From RCIO01 sp035555795 (GTDB taxonomy: Bacteria > Pseudomonadota > Alphaproteobacteria > Rhizobiales > Rhizobiaceae), in the NCBI GenBank assembly GCA_035555795.1, contig DATMGE010000014.1, forward strand, positions 1 through 64,000: a DNA stretch of 64,000 nt. The letters are read 5' to 3'. Shown in pieces: positions 1-8,322 of this stretch. The position numbers and the translations under genes were made by a program. How positions within the stretch are numbered: position 1 is the first letter of the stretch; every line of letters begins with the position of its first letter. The notes under the pieces are model-generated. The model worked only from the letters and a program-made list of their open reading frames with translations. It was not told where the DNA came from and did not search any database.

Positions 1-224
1 CGCGGCTGGGTGATGAGCCCTCAGGTCCGGGCGCTTGAAAGGTGCCACAGGCACCCGGCGCAAGAACACCGGGGCGGGTGGCCGCAAGGCCGCACGCAAA
101 CACACTCAGATGAGCGACCTTCGGCCGCCCGTCTTCCCACCACCTTCCGCGTGCGAAGGTGCGTTCTTCGACAATGGCCAGACGGGAAACCGGGCGTGGC
201 GATGATGAAATATGCCTTGCGCGT
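1..224. other. Left-edge non-coding stretch with small hairpins
   Basis: No convincing coding frame continues off the left edge here. Two short hairpins are visible: GGTGCC-ACA-GGCACC at 41-55 and GGCC-GCAA-GGCC at 80-91, the latter closed by a GNRA-type tetraloop. Together they suggest a structured RNA or the 3' untranslated part of a neighbouring transcript. I could not match it to RNase P RNA, tmRNA, 6S RNA or a cobalamin riboswitch by eye. Confidence 0.3.
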
Positions 225-923
225 CTACCCGATCGTGCGCACCAGCGGCTCGACTTCCCCCAGATGCACCACCTCGCGGAAGCGTTCGGCATCCGTCGGC
301 GGCTCGACATGTTCCAGCACCCAGGTCAGTTCGTGCGGGACGTAGACACCCCATGCCCCGGCGGCGATGGCAGGCACCACGTCCGACTTGAGCGAATTGC
401 CGATCATCATCGCCCGCTCCGCGCCATCGCCATGCCGGGCGAAGACGCGGCGGTAGGTATCGGCGTTCTTGTCCGAAACGATCTCCACGCCGTGAAAATA
501 GTCGCCGAGGCCGGAGGCGGCGAGCTTGCGCTCCTGGTCGAAAAGGTCGCCCTTGGTGATGAGGACAAGCCGATAGCCGTCGCTCAGTGCCTTGAGCGTC
601 TCGGCCACGCCAGGAAGGGTCTCGACCGGATGGGACAGCATTTCGCGCCCCATTTCGAGGATATCACCGATGATCCGGGCCGGCACCCTGCCCTCGGTCA
701 CCTCGACCGCCGTCTCGACCATCGACAGGGTGAAGCCCTTGATGCCGAAACCGTAATGGGAAAGATTGCGCTTCTCCGCTTCCAGCAGCCGCGCTGAAAG
801 CACCTCCGCCGGCGCATGGTCGGCCAGAAGCTGCGCGAACTGCGCCTCGTTCATGCGAAAGAAGCGCTCGTTCTGCCACAGTGTGTCGTCGGCGTCGAAG
901 CCGATGGTGGTGAGCGAAGCCAT
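225..923 (-). CDS. HAD-family hydrolase
   Basis: A predicted 232-residue cytoplasmic haloacid-dehalogenase-like phosphatase. The N-terminal motif I is GFDADDTLW, whose two Asp residues would be nucleophile and acid/base. Motif II is around VLITKG and motif III/IV around MIGNSLKSDV, where Asp would bind Mg2+. An inserted helical cap lies between motif I and the core. The start at 923 (MASLTT) gives the usual spacing before motif I and has an AGGTG-like ribosome site; an upstream in-frame start would add about 20 unrelated residues. The substrate cannot be told from the sequence. It is divergent from the CAP lipoprotein gene. Confidence 0.9.
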   Translation of the reverse strand: MASLTTIGFDADDTLWQNERFFRMNEAQFAQLLADHAPAEVLSARLLEAEKRNLSHYGFGIKGFTLSMVETAVEVTEGRVPARIIGDILEMGREMLSHPVETLPGVAETLKALSDGYRLVLITKGDLFDQERKLAASGLGDYFHGVEIVSDKNADTYRRVFARHGDGAERAMMIGNSLKSDVVPAIAAGAWGVYVPHELTWVLEHVEPPTDAERFREVVHLGEVEPLVRTIG

Positions 924-1033
924 GAAGCACCTGTCTCGACAGTGAAGTGGGGAATCACGGTACAGAATGCCGTCGCCCGGCAAAAGCCATGATCGCTGCG
1001 CAGGGAGCGGCGGACAAAGGGATACCGCCCTTC

Positions 1034-1507
1034 ATGCAGATGACCCGCAGACGAATCCTTGGCCTCGGCGCCCTTCTTCCGCTCGCGGCGCTCGGCGCCT
1101 GCCAGTCCGTCCTGCCGGATTTCTCCGGAACCGGCGCGTCGCAGTCGGCGCACGATATCCTGGCGTCGCTGCGCAAGGCCAACGGGCTTCCGGTGCTGGC
1201 GACGGATGCGCTGCTCGAAAGGGCGGCGATCGAGCAATCGGGCTATATGGCGGCGGCCGGGCGCATGAACCATACCGCGCTGCGCGGCCGCGATTTCGAA
1301 ACGCGCATGAAGCGGCTCAAGGTTCCGGCGCCGGCGGCCGAAAACCTCGCCCATGGGCGCATGGAACTGCCGCGCCTCTTCGCCATGTGGATGGCGTCGG
1401 AAGGACATCGCCGCAACATGCTCGACGCGCGCTTCGCCCGCTACGGGCTGGCCCATGTCCCCGACGGAAAAGGCGGCCGCTACTGGACGCTCGTGCTGGG
1501 CGCCTGA
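1034..1507 (+). CDS. CAP-domain (SCP-like) lipoprotein
   Basis: A 157-residue exported protein of the CAP superfamily. The N-terminus has an RRR stretch, a hydrophobic segment and a lipobox LGAC, so it is probably lipid-anchored; the twin arginines leave a Tat route possible. The CAP domain carries MNHTAL with the conserved His, the AENLAHG motif, and W-x2-SEGHRRNML, the CAP signature around the second His. Bacterial CAP proteins are often envelope proteins of unknown substrate. ATG codons at 1034 and 1040 are both possible; an AAAGGGA ribosome site favours 1034. It is short for the family but looks complete. Confidence 0.88.
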   Translation: MQMTRRRILGLGALLPLAALGACQSVLPDFSGTGASQSAHDILASLRKANGLPVLATDALLERAAIEQSGYMAAAGRMNHTALRGRDFETRMKRLKVPAPAAENLAHGRMELPRLFAMWMASEGHRRNMLDARFARYGLAHVPDGKGGRYWTLVLGA

Positions 1508-1562
1508 TCCGTTTCCAGCCGCATTTGTTTGACGCCAGACTTCCGTCTGCGCGCAAGGTGCT

Positions 1563-1946
1563 TCAGCGCTTCACGCGCGCCTTGCGGGCCGCGTAGCGCG
1601 CATCGCGCTTGGCCTTGCGTTCGGCCTCGTCGGCCAGCAGGCGCGAGATACGATCGGTCTCTGCCGCCTCGCGCGCCAGTGCCTCGGCATTGCGCTCCGC
1701 TTCCTCAGCTGCCTCGCGGGCTGCCTTCTCGGCTGCTTCACGCTCCTGCTGCTCCTGCTTGAGCCGCTTGCGCTCTGCCTCGCGCTGCTCGCGCGCTTCC
1801 GCGATCGCCTTGCGTTCCGCCAGCTTCGCCTGCATTTCGGGGGAATCGGGCGCGGGGCGGGTCTTGAATTTTTCCAACAGCGCCTGTTTGGCCTTCGCCT
1901 GCGCGCTCAGCCGGTCGGCAAAATTATTGTCCTTGAAACGTGCCAA
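1563..1946 (-). CDS. DUF6481 family coiled-coil protein
   Basis: A 127-residue, highly charged protein. It opens with MARFKDNNFADRL, a conserved start in alphaproteobacterial DUF6481 proteins. From about residue 45 to 110 it is almost entirely Glu/Arg/Ala-rich helix with heptad spacing, so a long coiled coil is likely. There is no signal peptide or membrane segment, and the C-terminus is basic (RDARYAARKARVKR), which could bind nucleic acid. No function is known. It is convergent with the CAP gene, and the 193 bases to the next gene contain no feature I can name. Confidence 0.8.
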   Translation of the reverse strand: MARFKDNNFADRLSAQAKAKQALLEKFKTRPAPDSPEMQAKLAERKAIAEAREQREAERKRLKQEQQEREAAEKAAREAAEEAERNAEALAREAAETDRISRLLADEAERKAKRDARYAARKARVKR

Positions 1947-2139
1947 GAGTGTCGTCTTCTTCCAGTGATGGTGAGGCGCCCTAAATGATGCCTCGAGCCC
2001 GCGCTTTCAAGCAAAATCTCGCCCCGGATCCACCTTTGCGCATGTCATTGACGCGGCGATGCACTGTTCACACACCCCGGATGGCAAACCGGCCCGCGCA
2101 ACGCTATCTCCAGCGCAATCAGTGAAAGGAAGGTGAGAC

Positions 2140-3192
2140 ATGGAACTCGGCCTCTACACATTCGGCGATATCGGCACGGACCCTCTTTCGGGGCAGCGCA
2201 TCGGGCCGGCCGAGCGGCTGAAGAACCTGATCGAGGAGATCGAACTGGCGGATCAGGTGGGGCTCGACGTCTTCGGCCTCGGCGAGCACCATCGCCCCGA
2301 TTACGCCGTCTCCGCCCCGGCCATGGTGCTTGCGGCCGCGGCCTCCCGCACGAAGAACATCACGCTCAGCAGCGCGGTGACGGTGCTTTCATCCGACGAT
2401 CCGGTGCGCGTCTTCCAGCAATATGCGACGCTCGACCTCATCAGCGGCGGCCGGGCCGAAATCATGGCCGGGCGCGGCTCCTTCGTGGAATCCTTCCCGC
2501 TGTTCGGCCTCGATCTCGGCGATTACGACACGCTGTTTGCCGAAAAGCTTGAATTGCTGATGGCGCTGCGCGAAAGCGAGACCATCGATTGGCCGGGCGG
2601 CAAGCATACGCCGCACATTGCCGGCCGCGGCGTCTACCCCAGGCCGGACCGCAAGCTGCCGCTGTGGATCGCAGTGGGCGGCACGCCGCAGTCCGTCGCC
2701 CGGGCAGGCTCGCTCGGCCTGCCCCTGGCGCTCGCCATCATCGGCGGCGAGCCGCATCGCTTCGCGCCGCTGTTCCAGCTCTATCGCGAAGTCGCGCGGA
2801 GGTCGGGCCATGACCCGGAAACCTTGCCGACCTCGATCAACGTGCACGGCTTCGTCGGCGAGACAAGCGACCAGGCGGCGGACGACTTCTATGCCGCGCA
2901 GGCGGATGTGATGAACCGCATCGGCCGCGAGCGCGGCTGGGGGCCGACCTCGCGCGCCCAGTTCGATGCGTCGCGCGGGCCTAAGGGAGCGCAATTCGTC
3001 GGTAGCGTGGCAGAGGTGACCGACAAGATCCTCGCCAATCACGAGGTCTTCGGCTTCGACCGCTTCCTGCTGCAGATGGCGATCGGCGTGATCCCGCACG
3101 ACAAGATGATGAAGGCAATCGAGCTCTACGGCACCAAGGTCGCGCCGGCGGTGCGCAAGGCGGTCGGCGCGCCATTGGCATCGGCATTGTGA
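2140..3192 (+). CDS. LLM-class flavin-dependent oxidoreductase (first of pair)
   Basis: A 350-residue protein of the bacterial luciferase-like monooxygenase superfamily, a TIM barrel using FMNH2 or F420. Visible family features are FGLGEHHRPDY near residue 45, SSAVTVLSSDDPVR around 85, and GRAEIMAGRG around 107, which corresponds to a flavin phosphate-binding region. A strong GGAAGGTGAGAC ribosome site precedes ATG 2140. The stop overlaps the possible GTG start of the next luciferase-like gene, so the two are translationally linked. The substrate is unknown. Confidence 0.92.
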   Translation: MELGLYTFGDIGTDPLSGQRIGPAERLKNLIEEIELADQVGLDVFGLGEHHRPDYAVSAPAMVLAAAASRTKNITLSSAVTVLSSDDPVRVFQQYATLDLISGGRAEIMAGRGSFVESFPLFGLDLGDYDTLFAEKLELLMALRESETIDWPGGKHTPHIAGRGVYPRPDRKLPLWIAVGGTPQSVARAGSLGLPLALAIIGGEPHRFAPLFQLYREVARRSGHDPETLPTSINVHGFVGETSDQAADDFYAAQADVMNRIGRERGWGPTSRAQFDASRGPKGAQFVGSVAEVTDKILANHEVFGFDRFLLQMAIGVIPHDKMMKAIELYGTKVAPAVRKAVGAPLASAL

Positions 3193-4208
3193 GCGCCCAT
3201 ATAGGCGCCATGATACCGCTCTCCGTTCTCGATCTCGCCCCCATCGTCGAAGGCAGCGACGCCTCGCAGTCGCTCGCAAACTCGCTCGATCTCGCCCGCC
3301 ATGCGGAGCGGCTCGGCTACCGCCGCTTCTGGCTGGCCGAGCACCACAACATGCCGGGCATCGCCAGCGCCGCCACCTCGGTGGTGATCGCCCATGTCGC
3401 GGCGGGAACCTCGACGATCCGCGTCGGCGCGGGCGGCATCATGCTGCCCAACCATGCGCCGCTTGTCATCGCCGAGCAGTTCGGCACGCTGGCTGCGCTG
3501 CATCCGGGCCGGATCGATCTCGGCCTCGGCCGCGCGCCCGGTACGGACCAGATCACCGCACATGCGCTGCGGCGCAACCTCGCCGCCGGTGCGGAAAACT
3601 TCCCGCAGGACGTGGTGGAACTCATCAACTATTTCCAGCCGGAAGAGCCGGGCCAGCGCATCCGCGCAGTGCCGGGCGTGGGCCTGCAGGTGCCGATATG
3701 GATCCTTGGCTCCAGCCTCTACGGGGCGCAGCTCGCCGCCATACTCGGCCTGCCCTACGCCTTCGCCTCGCATTTCGCGCCGGCCGAGCTCGACCGCGCA
3801 GCGGAAGTCTATCGCGAGCGCTTCCAGCCGTCGCAATTCCTCGACAAGCCCTACTTCATGGCCGCCATGAACGTGATCGCCGCCGACACAGATGCGGAGG
3901 CGAAGCGGCTCTTCAGTTCGTTGCAGCAAGCCTTCATCAATATCCGCACGGGCAAGGCAGGCCCCTTGCCGCCGCCGGTCGATGACATGGAAGTGCGGCT
4001 CGACCAGCATTCGCGCATGATCCTCGATCATACCCTGTCCGCTTCCGTGGCAGGATCAGCCGAGACGGTGAAGGCCGGTGTCGCCGCTTTCGCCGAGCGG
4101 ACGCAGGCGGACGAAATCATCGTCGCGGCGCAGGTCCACGATCATCAGGCGCGGCTGCGTTCCTTCGCGATTCTCGCGCAGGTGCGGGAGCTGGCCGAGG
4201 CGGCGTAA
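3189..4208 (+). CDS. LLM-class flavin-dependent oxidoreductase (YhbW-like, second of pair)
   Basis: A luciferase-family oxidoreductase of the group that begins IPLSVLDLAPI. Conserved blocks are FWLAEHHNMPG, VGAGGIMLPNH and RIDLGLGRAPG, the flavin-binding region. A GTG at 3189 overlaps the stop of the previous gene; an ATG at 3210 gives MIPLSVLDL, which fits homologues better and would make 332 residues. Two different luciferase-like subunits side by side recall two-component or heteromeric monooxygenases, but both are full length and may act alone. No flavin reductase gene lies nearby. Confidence 0.9.
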   Translation: MSAHIGAMIPLSVLDLAPIVEGSDASQSLANSLDLARHAERLGYRRFWLAEHHNMPGIASAATSVVIAHVAAGTSTIRVGAGGIMLPNHAPLVIAEQFGTLAALHPGRIDLGLGRAPGTDQITAHALRRNLAAGAENFPQDVVELINYFQPEEPGQRIRAVPGVGLQVPIWILGSSLYGAQLAAILGLPYAFASHFAPAELDRAAEVYRERFQPSQFLDKPYFMAAMNVIAADTDAEAKRLFSSLQQAFINIRTGKAGPLPPPVDDMEVRLDQHSRMILDHTLSASVAGSAETVKAGVAAFAERTQADEIIVAAQVHDHQARLRSFAILAQVRELAEAA

Positions 4209-4223
4209 GGCGCAAGCTGCCCC

Positions 4224-4238
4224 CTCCCCGGCGGGGAG
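4224..4238. repeat. Short CTCCCC/GGGGAG inverted repeat
   Basis: CTCCCCG and CGGGGAG flank a single base in the gap between the convergent luciferase and Kazal genes. It is related to the longer CTTCTCCCCG palindrome at 34367-34390. Such palindromes are common dispersed intergenic elements in rhizobia and may end transcription from both sides. Confidence 0.5.
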
Positions 4239-4271
4239 AAGGCAGTGGATTCTGAAGCCGGGATCAGGACA

Positions 4272-4721
4272 TCAGCGACGGCACTCGCCGCGCGACATCA
4301 CCCGATAGCCCTCGGCATTGGCCGAGCACGCATTGCCGAAGGTGCGGACGCTGCCGCCGCGGCGCGCGCAGACGGGATCGTACTGCATGGTGCAGGCGAC
4401 CTCGCCCGGCCGAGGTCCGGGACCGGGGCGCGGCGGCGGGAAGCCGGGACCAGGACCTCCCGGACGCCTGCATTCGCCATCGCGGACGATCCGGAAGCCG
4501 GCGCGGCGCGCTTCGCAGGCATTGGAAAATGTCTCGCGATCCCGTCCGCGTTCCGCACAGACCGGCGCATATTCACGCGTGCAGAAACGTTCGCCGGGAG
4601 GCGGAAAACCGGGACCGGGCCGATGCGGCGGCGGTCCTTCGACAACGGTACAGGCGCCAACGAAGGCAACCAGCGCAAAAACGGCGGTCGCCGAGATGCG
4701 GCGAGCCAACTTCTTGTTCAT
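4272..4721 (-). CDS. Lipoprotein with two Kazal-type inhibitor domains
   Basis: A 149-residue exported protein. Residues 1-24 form a signal with lipobox FVGAC (lipidated Cys24). Two Kazal-like domains follow, separated by Pro/Gly-rich linkers. Domain 1 has Cys at 47, 55, 69, 84 and domain 2 at 110, 118, 132, 147; both keep the spacing x7, x13, x14 and lack two of the six classical Kazal cysteines. Aligned to avian ovomucoid domain 3 (CTLEY), the reactive-site loops read CTREY (P1 Arg49) and CTMQY (P1 Met112), predicting trypsin-like and elastase/subtilisin-like targets; this is inference. The start follows a strong GGAGAGGAG site. Confidence 0.85.
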   Translation of the reverse strand: MNKKLARRISATAVFALVAFVGACTVVEGPPPHRPGPGFPPPGERFCTREYAPVCAERGRDRETFSNACEARRAGFRIVRDGECRRPGGPGPGFPPPRPGPGPRPGEVACTMQYDPVCARRGGSVRTFGNACSANAEGYRVMSRGECRR

Positions 4722-4853
4722 GATCTTCTCTCCTCTCCTCGTCCCCTGGATACAAGCTAGGGGAGAAATCCCAACAGGGAAAGGGCTGGAACTCTCCGGC
4801 CGGGCCGGCGTTGAGGGGTGTTCGTCGCGCCCGGCGCGCATCAGGGGGAAATC

Positions 4854-5984
4854 GTGGAAACCAAGGTCGTCGATCCGGAACCGGATGCAATCATTGCGGA
4901 GAGCGAAGCCGAACCCACGCAGTCCAATGGCCTGTATCGGCTGCTGCTCGGCATCTTCATCCTTCTTGCGACCTTCGCGCTCTATTTCGGGCGCGATTTC
5001 TTCATGCCCGTCATACTCGCCTTCCTGATGGCGCTGACGCTCACGCCCATCGTGCGCTTCCTGCGGAAGCGAGGCATACCGGCGGCGGTGTCGGCGACGC
5101 TGCTGGTCGGCCTGTCGGCGCTGATCTTCGGCATTGGCGGCTTTCTGCTCAGCGGGCCGATCACCGAACTCATATCCGACGCCCCGCGCATCGGCCGGAC
5201 GCTGACGGAACGCATCGCCGAGCTGCGCGGGCCTTTCGAACGGCTGCTTGCCATTTCGGGCCAGATCGACAAGGCCGCAAGCACGGTGAACGATGCGGAA
5301 GTCCTGCGCGTATCGGTGCAGCAGCCGGGCATCCTCTCGCAGGCGGCGGGCACGGTGCTGTCTGCCGGCACCAATATCGCCATCGTGCTGGTGCTGTCGC
5401 TGTTCCTGCTCGCCTCCGGCACGCTTTTCTACGAGAAGATCGTCCAGTCCTTCGCCTCCATGTCGGAGAAGAAGCGGGCGCTGCGGGTCGTCTACGATGT
5501 CGAGCGTGAAATCTCGCGCTACCTGCTGACGGTGGCGATCATCAATGCGGCGCTGGGCACGGTGATCGGGCTGGGTCTGTGGGCGCTCGGCATGCCGACG
5601 CCCTTCCTGTGGGGCGTGATGGCGGCGCTGCTGAACTTCCTGCCCTATATCGGCGCCGCCACGACGATCGTGATCGTCGCTGTGATCTCAGTCGTCAGCT
5701 TCGATACGCTGTCCTATGCGCTGATCCCGCCCGCATTCGTGATCTTCTGCCAGATGATGGAGGGGCAGATCCTTACACCGCTGGTTCTGGGGCGGCGGCT
5801 GGAGCTGAACGCCGTGGCGATCTTCATCGCGGTGGCCTTCTGGTCATGGCTGTGGGGTTTTATCGGCGCGCTGATCGCGGTGCCGCTGCTGGTGGTCATC
5901 AAGGTGTTCTGCGACCATTTCGAGGCGCTCCACGCGACCGGCAATTTCCTGTCGGCGCAGCAGACGATCGAGCGCGACGAGTGA
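4854..5984 (+). CDS. AI-2E family (PerM-like) membrane transporter
   Basis: An integral membrane protein of about 376 residues. It has paired N-terminal helices (about 30-75), a third near 85-105, a charged extramembrane region carrying PFERLLAISG, and at least four helices toward the C-terminus. The family signature regions LLNFLPYIGAA and GQILTPLVLGRRLELN are present. The family is named for autoinducer-2 export but most members have other or unknown substrates. GTG 4854 is preferred because AGGGGGAA lies three bases upstream; a GTG at 4818 would add 12 residues. It is convergent with the carboxypeptidase gene, with only six bases between. Confidence 0.9.
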   Translation: METKVVDPEPDAIIAESEAEPTQSNGLYRLLLGIFILLATFALYFGRDFFMPVILAFLMALTLTPIVRFLRKRGIPAAVSATLLVGLSALIFGIGGFLLSGPITELISDAPRIGRTLTERIAELRGPFERLLAISGQIDKAASTVNDAEVLRVSVQQPGILSQAAGTVLSAGTNIAIVLVLSLFLLASGTLFYEKIVQSFASMSEKKRALRVVYDVEREISRYLLTVAIINAALGTVIGLGLWALGMPTPFLWGVMAALLNFLPYIGAATTIVIVAVISVVSFDTLSYALIPPAFVIFCQMMEGQILTPLVLGRRLELNAVAIFIAVAFWSWLWGFIGALIAVPLLVVIKVFCDHFEALHATGNFLSAQQTIERDE

Positions 5985-5990
5985 CGACCC

Positions 5991-7040
5991 TTATGGATAG
6001 GCCGGGCGCGGCGTAGGCACCGGAACCTTTGCAGGGGCCGTCGCCGTGGGCCATGACGTGACCGTGTGGCTCAAAAACTCGCCCGGCGCGCCGAGATAGC
6101 TTGCATGTCCGCCGAGCCCCATCGGATAGGCAGCCTCCTGCTGCTTCTCATAGGCAGCCGTGGCCTTGCTGCAAAGGCGCTGGCGCATGTCGACAGGCTT
6201 GCGGTCGGCACGGTTGGCGATAGCCGAGACCGGCGTCCCGGTCGGTCGCAGTTCGCCGTCGAATGCGCGCGTCAGCAATTGCGCCGCGCGTTCGCTGCGC
6301 TCGCGATCCGTGGTCGCGCCGAGGATGACGGCCAGCAGCGTGCGGCCCTGCCGCTCGGTCAGCGCGACGAAATTGCGCCCCGATGCGCACAGGAAGCCGG
6401 TCTTCATGCCGATCGTGCCGGGAAAGCGCGTCAGCAGGTCGTTGTTCGACAGGATCGTCTCCTTGCCGATGACGATGCGGCCCACCTGGAAGAAATGCAT
6501 ATATTGCGGAAAGCGCCGCCTGATCTCCAGCGCCAGCACGGCGAGGTCGCGCGCGGTGAGGAACTGCTCGCGGTCGAAGACGCCGTTCGGATTGGCGAAA
6601 TGGCTCGACGTCATGCCGAGCCGCCCCGCCGTCTCGTTCATCATCTTCACGAAGGCCGCGCGGCTGCCGCCTACCGTTTCCCCCACCGCGTAGGCGACAT
6701 CGTTGGCCGAGCCGGCAAGTGCCGCATAGAGCGCATCCTCCATGGTCATCGCGCTGCCAGCCGGCAGTTCCGAGCGGGTAGGTATCTGCCTCACGGCCTC
6801 GCGCGACAGGACGACTTCCGTATCCATGCCGATACGCCCGGCCTGCAACTGCTCGAAGACGACGAAGGCCGTCATCAGCTTGGTGACCGAAGCGGGAAAC
6901 CATGGCAGGCCGGCATCCTCCGCATGCAACACCTCGCCGGTATCGGCGTCCACCACCAGCGAAGGCGTCGCATGCGCCTGGGCCGCCATGACGGCCAGCA
7001 CGGCAATGATTGCGGGGCGGATGAGACTTGAAAGACACAT
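5991..7040 (-). CDS. D-alanyl-D-alanine carboxypeptidase (peptidase S11)
   Basis: A 349-residue periplasmic penicillin-binding protein that trims the terminal D-Ala from peptidoglycan stems. The signal peptide ends near AQAHA (residue 24). The three active-site motifs are in place: SVTK at 51-54 (nucleophile Ser51), SAN at 111-113 and KTG at 213-215. Beyond the catalytic domain is a C-terminal part with a Pro-rich end (TPRPAYP) and no obvious amphipathic anchor, so membrane attachment as in classical PBP5 is uncertain. It is followed on the same strand side by the lytic transglycosylase upstream, suggesting an envelope gene cluster. Confidence 0.95.
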   Translation of the reverse strand: MCLSSLIRPAIIAVLAVMAAQAHATPSLVVDADTGEVLHAEDAGLPWFPASVTKLMTAFVVFEQLQAGRIGMDTEVVLSREAVRQIPTRSELPAGSAMTMEDALYAALAGSANDVAYAVGETVGGSRAAFVKMMNETAGRLGMTSSHFANPNGVFDREQFLTARDLAVLALEIRRRFPQYMHFFQVGRIVIGKETILSNNDLLTRFPGTIGMKTGFLCASGRNFVALTERQGRTLLAVILGATTDRERSERAAQLLTRAFDGELRPTGTPVSAIANRADRKPVDMRQRLCSKATAAYEKQQEAAYPMGLGGHASYLGAPGEFLSHTVTSWPTATAPAKVPVPTPRPAYP

Positions 7041-7063
7041 GTCGAAATCCTGTTACGCTTGGC

Positions 7064-8296
7064 TCATCTGAACCGCCCGAGCATGGCGCGCTCGGGGAAG
7101 CAGGTCGGCGCCTGCCCCTGACGCTGCTGCCACTCGCCGATGGAGCGGCGCGTCCTGAAGCCTGCCAGCCCGTCCGCGCCGCCTGTGTCGTAGCCGGCGC
7201 GCTGGAGGCCGCGCTGCATGGCGGCGACGTCAGAGCGCTTCAGACCGCCGACGGCGCCCCATTTGCCGGCGAAGCCGCGATCGCCATAGGCGATGCGGTC
7301 GGCGGCATGGCCGACGAAGAGCGCATAGAGATCGCTCTCATTATATTCCTTCAGCACATAGAAGTTCGGCGTGACGATGAAGGCCGGGCCGTGGCGGCCG
7401 GCGGGCATGAGCAGGAAACCTTCGGCCCGCGCCTCATGCGCCGGGAACGGCTTGCCGCCGATGCGGGCGATACCCATCGCCGCCCAGTCGGAAATGCGGC
7501 GACCGCGATCCGGCCCTTCCAGTGCGCAGGAGACGCTGTCGGGCACGGTGACCTCGAAGCCCCAGTCGCGCCCCTTCACCCAGCCGTAATGCGCCAGATA
7601 GTTGGCGATGGAGCCGAGCGTGTCGGGCACGGAATTCCAGATGTCGGCGCGGCCGTCGCCGTCCATGTCGACGGCATGTTTCACATAGGAGCTTGGCAGG
7701 AATTGCGGCTGACCGAGCGCACCGGCCCATGACGAGCGCATGGACGCAAGCGGCACGCCCCGCTCGACCATCTGCAAGGCGGCCAATATCTCGGCGCGGA
7801 ACATGTCCTTGCGGGTCGCCATGAAAGCCTTGGTGGCCAGAACCTGCATGGCATTGTGCGGGATGCGAGCCGCGCCGAAGCCGGACTCGCGGCCCCATAT
7901 GGCAAGCACGATCCCGCCCGGCACGCCGAAGCGGCGCTCCACCGCCGCCAGCGTATCGGCCTGCGTGCGGGCGCGTTGCCGGCCACCGGAGACGACGCCG
8001 CCAATATGGGCGAAATAGCCGCCCGGCGAGCGGAACTCGGCCTGGTGCTGCGCCTGAGGCACCGCTGCTTCCTTGCCCGGCATGACCAGATCCGGCAGGT
8101 CCAGATTGGGGGTTACGCCCTTGAAGGCATTGTCGAAAGTCGCTCTGGATATTCCACGCGACTGCGCCTCCGGCCAGAGGTCGGCGGCCAGCCAGCGCTG
8201 GAACTGCGCATCGACGTTCTGCGCGGCAGCGGGCAGCGGGGCGAGAAGCAGGACAATGGAGAGCCAGAGAAGGCGTGTCAGGGAAAGCGCGCTCAT
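7064..8296 (-). CDS. MltB-family lytic murein transglycosylase with peptidoglycan-binding domain
   Basis: A 410-residue exported enzyme that cleaves the MurNAc-GlcNAc bond with 1,6-anhydro product. The signal peptide runs to about AAAQN. The catalytic core contains AIWGRESGFG, where Glu is the general acid/base, followed by LGQPQFLPSSY and the DMDGDGRADIW motif typical of MltB-like enzymes. The C-terminal 60 residues (LKRSDVAAMQRGLQRAGYDTGG) form a PG_binding_1 domain. The start at 8296 is favoured by GGAAGAGAGAGG just upstream. It lies 24 bases from the DD-carboxypeptidase gene on the same strand and could be cotranscribed with it. Confidence 0.95.
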   Translation of the reverse strand: MSALSLTRLLWLSIVLLLAPLPAAAQNVDAQFQRWLAADLWPEAQSRGISRATFDNAFKGVTPNLDLPDLVMPGKEAAVPQAQHQAEFRSPGGYFAHIGGVVSGGRQRARTQADTLAAVERRFGVPGGIVLAIWGRESGFGAARIPHNAMQVLATKAFMATRKDMFRAEILAALQMVERGVPLASMRSSWAGALGQPQFLPSSYVKHAVDMDGDGRADIWNSVPDTLGSIANYLAHYGWVKGRDWGFEVTVPDSVSCALEGPDRGRRISDWAAMGIARIGGKPFPAHEARAEGFLLMPAGRHGPAFIVTPNFYVLKEYNESDLYALFVGHAADRIAYGDRGFAGKWGAVGGLKRSDVAAMQRGLQRAGYDTGGADGLAGFRTRRSIGEWQQRQGQAPTCFPERAMLGRFR

Positions 8297-8322
8297 AACC
8301 TCTCTCTTCCCCGCAATTGCGG

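Noticed and set aside
1..224. RNase P RNA, tmRNA, 6S RNA or cobalamin riboswitch
   Set aside because: I looked for the conserved GAGGAAAGTCC, TTCGA-type acceptor and GCCACTG blocks and did not find them on either strand.
4245..4760. Plus-strand open frame over the Kazal gene
   Set aside because: The minus-strand reading has a signal peptide, lipobox and two Kazal domains with identical cysteine spacing, so the plus frame is a shadow.
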